Part shown: one piece after another, positions 57,706-64,000 of the stretch
Layout: every line of letters starts with the position of its first letter
How positions within the stretch are numbered: position 1 is the stretch's first letter
Source of the DNA: Fervidicella metallireducens AeB
Lineage (GTDB): Bacteria; Bacillota; Clostridia; Clostridiales; Caloramatoraceae
Direction of reading: 5' to 3'
NCBI RefSeq assembly: GCF_000601455.1
Contig: NZ_AZQP01000009.1
Location: 1 to 64,000 of the forward strand
DNA: 64,000 nucleotides
Notes under the pieces: model-generated
What the model saw: only the letters and a program-made list of their open reading frames with translations
The model's database searches: none
What the model was told of the DNA's origin: nothing
Made by a program: the position numbers and the translations under genes

Positions 57706-59723
57706 ATGTACAAATCAATTTTTTTAGCACCAATTGCAGGTGTTATGGGATTATTATTCGCTTTATATCTCGCAAAAAAATAAATAAAGCAGATCCAGGA
57801 ACAGAAAGAATGAAGGAAATTTCTGGCTACATAGAGGAAGGTGCTATGGCTTTCTTAAAAAGGGAGTATAAGGTTTTATCAGTGTTTATTGTGGTGGTTT
57901 TCTTTGTATTGGGAATTACTATACAGTGGAAGACTGCCTTTTGCTTTATCATAGGTTCTATTTTCTCAATTCTAGCCGGTTATTTTGGAATGAGAGTTGC
58001 CACTAAAGCCAATGTTAGAACTGCAAACGCAGCAAGAAAAAGCCAGAACTGTGCATTAGAGATTGCTTTCTCAGGTGGAGCAGTAATGGGAATGTGCGTT
58101 GTTGGTCTAGGGCTATTTGGGATTGGTGTTTTATATATAATATTTGGAAGTGCCGATATTATAACAGGGTTTGGACTTGGCGCAAGTTCCATTGCTTTGT
58201 TTGCCCGTGTTGGTGGTGGAATATATACAAAGGCAGCAGATGTAGGTGCGGACTTAGTTGGCAAGGTTGAATCTGGAATACCAGAGGATGATCCAAGAAA
58301 TCCAGCAGTAATTGCCGATAATGTAGGAGATAATGTTGGTGATGTTGCTGGAATGGGTGCCGACCTTTTTGAATCTTATGTAGGTTCAATTATATCGACT
58401 TTAACACTAGGTGCTGCATTGTATGGCGATTTTAAAGGAATTGTTTTCCCATTTTTATTAGCTTCTATAGGTGTCATTTCTTCAATAATAGGTTCATTGT
58501 TTGTAAAAGGTGATGAAAATTCAAATCCTCAAAAAGCATTAAAGAATGGTACATATGTCAGTAGTGTAATAATACTTATTGCTTCAAGTATTCTAAGTAA
58601 ATACATGTTTAATAATTTTAAGGCATTCTGGGCAATTTCAGTTGGACTCTTAGCAGGTGTTATCATAGGACAGTTAACGGAGATGTATACATCAGCTGAT
58701 TACAGACATGTTAAGAAAATAGCTCATCAATCTCAAACAGGACCTGCAACAACTATAATATCGGGTATAGCAATAGGTATGTACTCATCAGTTTTACCAA
58801 TTGTTTTTATAGTATTTGCCATATTAATAGCATTCTTTTGCATGAATGGAGCCACCAATGTTCTTATGGGTCTGTATGGTATATCTTTAGCTGCATTAGG
58901 TATGTTATCAACCACAGGTATGACAGTTGCTGTAGATGCCTATGGACCTATTGCAGATAATGCTGGAGGTATTGCTGAAATGTCAGGACTTCCAAAGGAA
59001 GTTAGGACAATTACAGATAGATTGGATTCAGTGGGTAATACAACTGCAGCTATAGGTAAAGGGTTTGCTATAGGTTCCGCGGCTTTAACTGCATTATCAC
59101 TCTTTGCATCTTACTCCCATGCTGTTGGCTTAAAAACAATAGATCTATTAGATCCAATAACTTTATCAGGTGTTTTACTTGGAGGAGTGTTGCCATTTTT
59201 CTTTGGAGCACTTTCAATGGAGGCTGTTGGGAAAGCAGCTAACAAAATGATAGAAGAAGTCAGGAGACAATTCAAAGAAAATCCAGATATAATGACTGGA
59301 AAATCTAAACCTGATTACAAAAATTGCGTAGATATATCTACTGCAGCTGCTTTAAAGGAAATGATAGTTCCTGGTGTTTTAGCAGTTGTTGTACCAGTTC
59401 TTGTTGGACTTTTGCTTGGAGCAGCAGCCTTAGGTGGGTTAATAGCTGGTGCTGTTGTTTCTGGAGTTCTTCTTGCAATATTTATGGCAAACTCAGGTGG
59501 AGCATGGGATAATGCTAAGAAATTTATAGAAACTGGTGAACATGGGGGTAAGGGAAGCTATGCTCACAAGGCTTCAGTTGTAGGTGATACCGTTGGGGAT
59601 CCTTTTAAGGATACAGCAGGACCTTCAATGAATATTTTGATTAAGCTTATGACGATTGTTGCCCTAGTCTTTGCACCATTGTTCAAGGTTTTTGGTGGAG
59701 TTATCATAGGACTAATTAAATAA
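57706..59723 (+). CDS. hppA: Membrane-bound ion-pumping pyrophosphatase, frameshifted
   Basis: Hydrolyses pyrophosphate and pumps H+ or Na+ outwards, about 672 residues and 16 helices. ATG 57706 after GGGGAGGG reads [20 protein letters not shown], then meets TAA at 57781. One more A in the A7 run (57774-57780) gives [20 protein letters not shown] and joins the main frame. Catalytic motifs are intact: [31 protein letters not shown] and [31 protein letters not shown] is the K+-dependent signature. A homopolymer error is the likely cause of the break. Confidence 0.93.
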
Positions 59724-59729
59724 AGATAG

Positions 59730-59762
59730 AAAACCTGCATTAAATATGCAGGTTTTGTCTTT
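59730..59762 (+). terminator. Terminator of hppA
   Basis: AAAACCTGCAT pairs with ATGCAGGTTTT (59730-59756), then GTCTTT. The remaining gap to rnr is AT-rich, with no gene. Confidence 0.85.
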
Positions 59763-60003
59763 ACATTAGGAAAAATTTACATTATTATTTATTAAAGCTA
59801 GTTAATAACAGAAATGAATAAAAATATACTAATTATAAAAGAATAGATTATAGGAATGCAATGGAAACAAGTTGTATTGATAAACAGATATTCTATTTGT
59901 AAGAAATTTTGTTAAATTATTTAGTTACCAAATGCAGTATACATTGAATTGATTATAACTAAAGTAACATTAGTTGTAAAATAGGACTATAAGGAGTGGT
60001 TTT

Positions 60004-62151
60004 ATGAAAAAAATAAAAGAAAATATAATTAGCTTTATGAGGGAAGAAGCATATAAGCCAATGACAGAAGAGGAACTTGCAATTATTTTTGATGTTCCAA
60101 GGAAAGATATTGGACATTTTTACTCTCTATTAGACGAGATGGAGAATGAAGGGCTAATTGTAAAGACCAGAAAGAACAGATATGGTGTACCAGAGAGGAT
60201 GAATCTTGTTGTTGGAAAACTTCAGGGGCATTCAAAAGGATATGGCTTTATTATTCCAGATAATCAGAATGCACCTGATGTGTATATTTCAGCAGAGAAC
60301 ATTAATGGAGCAATGAATAATGACAGGGTTGTGGCAAGAATAACAAAACAATCAGTAAATGGTAAAAAAATTGAGGGTGAAGTTATCAGGATTTTGGAAA
60401 GAGCTAATAAAAAAATCGTAGGAACCTTTGAAAAAAGTGATTATTTTGGCTTTGTTGTACCAGATGATAAAAGGATATATCAGGATATATTTATTCCAAA
60501 GGCAAAGATTAATGGTGCGCGTACTGGGGATAAGGTAGTAGTGGAGGTTACAAAATGGCCAGAGAAAAGGAGAAATCCAGAGGGTGAAATTGTTGAGGTT
60601 TTAGGAGATAGTAAAAGTCCTGGAGTTGATATTTTATCTATTATTAAAAAATACAATCTACCAGAGGAATTCCCAGAAGAAGTTGAAAAATTTGTGGAAG
60701 AAATACCTGATGAAATTCCAGCTGAAGAATACAAAAGAAGAAGAGATTTGCGAAATATGAGAATTGTAACAATAGATGGTGAGGATGCAAAGGATCTTGA
60801 CGATGCAGTATCGATTGAAAAATTAAGTGATGGAAAATATAAATTAGGTGTACATATAGCTGATGTGACCTATTATGTAAGAGAAAAAACACCTCTTGAT
60901 AAAGAAGCTTTTAAGAGGGCAACAAGCGTTTACTTGGTTGATAGAGTTATTCCGATGCTTCCTAAAAAACTTTCAAATGGTTTGTGTAGTTTAAATCCAA
61001 AGGTTGATAGATTAACTTTGTCATGTTTTATGACCATAGATCAAAATGGAAAAGTAATAGAACATGAAATTTTTGAGAGCATAATAAAAACTTCAGAAAG
61101 AATGACATATACAGATGTAACAAAAATTCTAAAGGATAAGGATTCTGAAACTATAGAAAGATATGACTATTTAGTGGAAGATTTTAAATTGATGGAAGAA
61201 TTATGTTTAATACTTAATAAGCGAAGGATGCAAAGAGGGGCTTTGGATTTTGAATTTGAGGAATCTAAAATTAAATTAGATGAAAATGGCAAACCTATAG
61301 ACATCAGGCCATACGAGAGGGAAATTGCAAACAGGATTATTGAAGAGTTTATGTTGGTTTGTAATGAAACAGTTGCTGAGCATATGTTTTGGGTTGGCAT
61401 GCCCTTTGTATATAGAATTCACGAAAATCCTGATGAAGAGAAACTGGCTGAATTTAGTGAGTTTGTTTATAATTTAGGATATATATTAAGAACAACCGGT
61501 GAAGTACATCCAAAAGCACTGCAAGAATTGTTAGAGCAGGTAAAGGGTAAAAAAGAAGAAACAGTTGTAAGTACCCTCCTATTAAGATCTTTAAAACAAG
61601 CTCGATATTCTCCAGATTGCACAGGGCATTATGGATTAGCAGCAAAATATTATTGCCATTTTACTTCACCAATTAGAAGATATCCAGATTTAGCAATACA
61701 TAGGATAATTAAAGAATTTATACACAATGGAATAGATGATAAACGAGAAAAGAAATTAAAGAAATTTGTTATTGATGCTTCAAAACAATCAAGTGACATG
61801 GAAAGAGTTGCTCAGGAAGCAGAAAGGGAAACTGATGATTTGAAAAAAGTTGAGTATATGGCTGACAAGATTGGCAATATATATCCAGGAATAATATCTT
61901 CTGTGACTTCCTTTGGAATGTTTGTTGAATTAGAGAATACCGTTGAAGGATTAGTTCATATTAGTAATATGGTAGATGATTATTATATTTATGACCAAAA
62001 GCATCATTCACTAATTGGAGAAAGAATGAGAAAGGTTTACAGACTTGGTGACACTGTTATGATAAAAGTAGTAAAAGCTGATATTGAAACAAGAACTATT
62101 GACTTTGCTATTGCAGAAGAATATAATGACGATTTAAGCATTATTGAATAG
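60004..62151 (+). CDS. rnr: Ribonuclease R
   Basis: 3'-5' exoribonuclease for structured RNA and for mRNAs released by trans-translation. 715 residues: N-terminal winged helix (MTEEELAIIFDVPRKDIGH), cold-shock domains (GHSKGYGFIIPD, DYFGFVVPDDKRIYQDIF), RNB catalytic domain with IDGEDAKDLDDAVSIEK holding the four Asp residues, FTSPIRRYPDLAIHR, and a C-terminal S1 domain (YPGIISSVTSFGMFVELENT). ATAAGGAG precedes ATG 60004. smpB and ssrA follow, functional partners. Confidence 0.96.
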   Translation: MKKIKENIISFMREEAYKPMTEEELAIIFDVPRKDIGHFYSLLDEMENEGLIVKTRKNRYGVPERMNLVVGKLQGHSKGYGFIIPDNQNAPDVYISAENINGAMNNDRVVARITKQSVNGKKIEGEVIRILERANKKIVGTFEKSDYFGFVVPDDKRIYQDIFIPKAKINGARTGDKVVVEVTKWPEKRRNPEGEIVEVLGDSKSPGVDILSIIKKYNLPEEFPEEVEKFVEEIPDEIPAEEYKRRRDLRNMRIVTIDGEDAKDLDDAVSIEKLSDGKYKLGVHIADVTYYVREKTPLDKEAFKRATSVYLVDRVIPMLPKKLSNGLCSLNPKVDRLTLSCFMTIDQNGKVIEHEIFESIIKTSERMTYTDVTKILKDKDSETIERYDYLVEDFKLMEELCLILNKRRMQRGALDFEFEESKIKLDENGKPIDIRPYEREIANRIIEEFMLVCNETVAEHMFWVGMPFVYRIHENPDEEKLAEFSEFVYNLGYILRTTGEVHPKALQELLEQVKGKKEETVVSTLLLRSLKQARYSPDCTGHYGLAAKYYCHFTSPIRRYPDLAIHRIIKEFIHNGIDDKREKKLKKFVIDASKQSSDMERVAQEAERETDDLKKVEYMADKIGNIYPGIISSVTSFGMFVELENTVEGLVHISNMVDDYYIYDQKHHSLIGERMRKVYRLGDTVMIKVVKADIETRTIDFAIAEEYNDDLSIIE

Positions 62152-62184
62152 AAAAACAGCATGACTACCTCATGCTGTTTTTCT
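62152..62184 (+). terminator. Terminator of rnr
   Basis: AAAAACAGCATGA-CTACC-TCATGCTGTTTTT, with the T run in the second arm. Confidence 0.9.
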
Positions 62185-62217
62185 AAATCATGGGTTTTAG
62201 GGGGTAACCTATGTGCT

Positions 62218-62246
62218 TTGACATAAGAAGAAAAATATGATATATT
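62218..62246 (+). promoter_or_regulatory. Promoter of smpB-ssrA
   Basis: TTGACA (62218-62223), 17-base spacer, TATATT (62241-62246), about 58 bases before smpB. Confidence 0.75.
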
Positions 62247-62304
62247 GACAGTAGAGAATAATTCATGTAATATAAATTACACGTTGTGTTTTGTTGGTGA
62301 TAAT

Positions 62305-62766
62305 ATGAAATCAGAAATTAAAAACTTATGTGAGAATCGAAAAGCCAGGCATGAGTACTTCATAGAGGAAACCTATGAAGCAGGAATTGAATTGTTTGGT
62401 ACAGAAGTTAAATCAGTAAAATTAGGAAAAGCAAACCTTAAGGATAGTTATGCTGAGGTAAGAAATGGAGAAATATTTCTTTATAACTTGCATATAAGTC
62501 CTTATGAGAAGGGAAATATATTCAATAGAGATCCTCTGAGAGTAAGAAAACTGTTGATGCATAAGAATGAAATACGCAGATTGGCAGGACTCGTTGCTCA
62601 GCAGGGCTATACTTTAGTACCCTTATCCCTTTATCAAGTTAGAGGTCTTGTTAAGCTTCAGTTAGCATTAGCTAAGGGTAAAAAACTCTATGATAAGCGT
62701 GAAGATATTGCTAAGCGTGATGCTAAAAGAGAAGCTGAAAGACACTATAAAGAAGTTTACAGATAA
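62305..62766 (+). CDS. smpB: SsrA-binding protein SmpB
   Basis: Binds tmRNA and brings it to stalled ribosomes. 153 residues: [60 protein letters not shown] and the basic tail [19 protein letters not shown] 62305 follows GGTGAT; the longer frame from 62245 is not family sequence. The tmRNA starts 3 bases after its stop, so both come from one transcript. Confidence 0.96.
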   Translation: MKSEIKNLCENRKARHEYFIEETYEAGIELFGTEVKSVKLGKANLKDSYAEVRNGEIFLYNLHISPYEKGNIFNRDPLRVRKLLMHKNEIRRLAGLVAQQGYTLVPLSLYQVRGLVKLQLALAKGKKLYDKREDIAKRDAKREAERHYKEVYR

Positions 62767-62769
62767 CAT

Positions 62770-63117
62770 GGGGGCGTCAAGGATTTCGACGGGGGTAGTA
62801 GGTGCTCAAGAAGCGAGTCGAGGGACCTGGGGCCTCGTTAAAACCTGGGATTAAATATAAACGCAAACGATAATTTAGCTTTAGCTGCTTAATAGCAGCT
62901 CGTCAGCCTAAGAGTCCCACGGCTTAGAGTCTGGCGTCGACAGTGGGGTCCCGAGCCTATGAAAGCTTTGACATAGGAACGGAATTTATGAAGCTACTGA
63001 AGTCTATATCCTGTTAGTGGGAGATAGATGGAGGGAATGTTAAAACACTAACTGCACTCGGAGATGCTTGTGTGTCTATGCTTTCGGACAGGGGTTCGAT
63101 TCCCCTCGCCTCCACCA
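62770..63117 (+). ncRNA. ssrA: Transfer-messenger RNA (tmRNA)
   Basis: 348 bases with encoded CCA. The 5' end GGGGGCG pairs with CGCCTCC at the 3' end; AGGATTTCGACGGG is the typical tmRNA start and GGGGTTCGATTCCCC the T arm. The resume frame at about 62862 encodes ANDNLALAA followed by TAA TAG, a tag much like those of other Clostridia. Pseudoknot stems fill the rest. Confidence 0.97.
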
Positions 63118-63602
63118 TATTTGAACAACACATTGATACGATAGATAGAAGCCTTGAGAAATCAGGGCTTTTTTGTTTTGTAGCGCAAATTTACCTGGAG
63201 GTGTGAGAAATAGATAAGAAAAATGTCAGAAAAAGAAGGAAAGTAAAATTTAATGTAGAAATAATATATTTAGACAAAAATTTTGTTATATATGATTATT
63301 TTATAAATAACTAATAAATAACAAAATAAAGGTATATTAAAAATAAATTTGACAACTTATAATTATTACAGCCGCAATAAGGATATTTATGCTTATATGG
63401 TATTTTTTATAATAAACTTTACTATTAACGATTATAATTCCATATAAATCATAAACTTTATTTTTACGATAGACATATCAACCTGGTATTGAACAGATAT
63501 TTCAATTTTTAAATAAATTGAGTACAAAAAAGAGAATGATAGAAGAGAATTTATTATATATAGTTACTAAAAATTACACATTTTATTAAGAGGTAAGTGA
63601 GT
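63118..63602. other. Long AT-rich intergenic region after tmRNA
   Basis: It begins with the tmRNA terminator (63150-63176). After it, GGAGGTG at 63199 is followed by an open frame without a standard start (DKKNVRKRRKVKFNVEI and more, stop near 63312). The remainder is very AT-rich with no gene, repeat or attachment site that I can see. Confidence 0.5.
63150..63176 (+). terminator. Terminator of ssrA
   Basis: AGCCTTGA-GAAA-TCAGGGCT (63150-63169, one G-U pair) followed by TTTTTTG. Confidence 0.88.
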
Positions 63603-64000
63603 ATGAAGATTGGAGTTGTATTTGAAGGTGGCGGAGGTAAAGGTTCTTATCAAATAGGCTCATGGAAGGCTATTCGTGAGATGGGGATTGAACCTTATAT
63701 TACATGTGTATCAGGTACTTCTGTAGGAGCACTTAATGCAGCACTTTTTTATAAAGGAAATTATCACTTAGCAGAAGAAATATGGAGAAAAATTTCCGTT
63801 GAAGATATTCTATTTAAAAAAATATAGATGACTTCAACAATGGTGATTGTCTTTTTTCACAAAAAAAGCTGGCAGAGTTAATTGAAATGGCAATTAAGGG
63901 TAGTTCTAAAAGTAGTACATGCAAAAAATGCTATGTTACTTGTCGCTACAGAGATAAAAGTGAATATAAATATTTTGAATGGTCGAGCTTTTATGATATT
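63603..64000 (+). CDS. Patatin-like phospholipase, frameshifted and cut by the window end
   Basis: N-terminal part of a patatin-family acyl hydrolase. MKIGVVFEGGGGKGSYQIGS holds the oxyanion glycine loop and SGTSVGALNAALFY the nucleophile Ser (GTSVG). The frame stops at 63825, while NIDDFNNGDCLFSQKKLAEL continues in another frame. One more A in the A7 run ending near 63822 would join them. The second part runs to the end of the window (YKYFEWSSFYD). The catalytic Asp would lie beyond it. ATG 63603 follows AGAGGT; the in-frame GTG 63597 is less likely. Confidence 0.85.

Noticed and set aside
62198-62206. TAGGGGGTA before the smpB promoter, matching part of the operator at 2743-2751
   Set aside because: It lacks the opposite TACCC half-site at the right spacing, so it is not a convincing CsoR-type operator.

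Overview
The window is AT-rich, densely coded DNA from a low-GC, Gram-positive, anaerobic, spore-forming bacterium of the Clostridia. Supporting signs are strong AGGAGG-type ribosome sites, frequent TTG/GTG starts, spore genes (sleB-type cortex hydrolase, splB spore photoproduct lyase), rubrerythrin, an Fe-S L-serine dehydratase in two subunits, a membrane pyrophosphatase, and the order rpoN-cggR-gapA-pgk-tpiA-gpmI-eno-secG-hppA-rnr-smpB-ssrA typical of Clostridiaceae. A Caloramator/Fervidicella-like genus is a guess. There are no rRNA genes, IS elements, prophage or CRISPR arrays; this is ordinary chromosome.

Layout. 1-7 kb: SAM methyltransferase, DUF1904, HAD phosphatase, YkuS-like protein, and a four-domain sulfur-transfer fusion (CoA-disulfide reductase, rhodanese, TusA, DsrE2) behind a CsoR/CstR-like operator, then a RMND1/YagE protein. 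7-12 kb: DUF2225, an orphan FlhB-tail/FliK-like pair, metallophosphoesterase, a cysteine-less HMA protein, AEC transporter, CYTH protein. 12-17 kb: DUF5685, Cys-rich J protein, membrane protein and ACT-like regulator in tight order, LytR-CpsA-Psr protein, nucleoid-associated protein, REC-GGDEF. 18-31 kb: fba, DUF421/DUF4363 pair, SUKH-TPR protein, TGS/uridine-kinase-like protein, nitrilase, sdaAB-sdaAA, Ca2+/H+ antiporter, rubrerythrin, pssA-psd, CBS protein, lipid kinase, DedA. 31-49 kb: lipoprotein, sleB, queG, plsC, kbl, nth, VanW, uvsE, tRNA-Leu, RNA methylase, CopZ-type Fe-S protein, Cof phosphatase, tRNA-Glu and tRNA-Ser, splB, two DUF362 ferredoxin proteins around a radical SAM enzyme, trmL. 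48-64 kb: rpoN, the lower-glycolysis operon with its repressor, secG, hppA, rnr, smpB-tmRNA, and a patatin-like gene cut by the window edge.

How it works together: fba with gapA to eno gives the lower glycolytic trunk, controlled by CggR at tandem operator repeats just before its own start. hppA recovers energy from pyrophosphate. rnr, smpB and ssrA form the ribosome-rescue and RNA-decay unit. pssA-psd, plsC and the lipid kinase serve phospholipid synthesis. uvsE, nth and splB repair DNA.

A global caution: at least nine otherwise normal genes, including the conserved hppA, are split by small frameshifts, several inside A or T homopolymers. This looks more like indel errors in the sequence than gene decay, and such genes are listed as single frameshifted CDSs. 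The most interesting unexplained features are the nested RNA-like structure between gapA and pgk, the DUF5685/J-protein cluster, and the CstR-like operator on the sulfur fusion gene.
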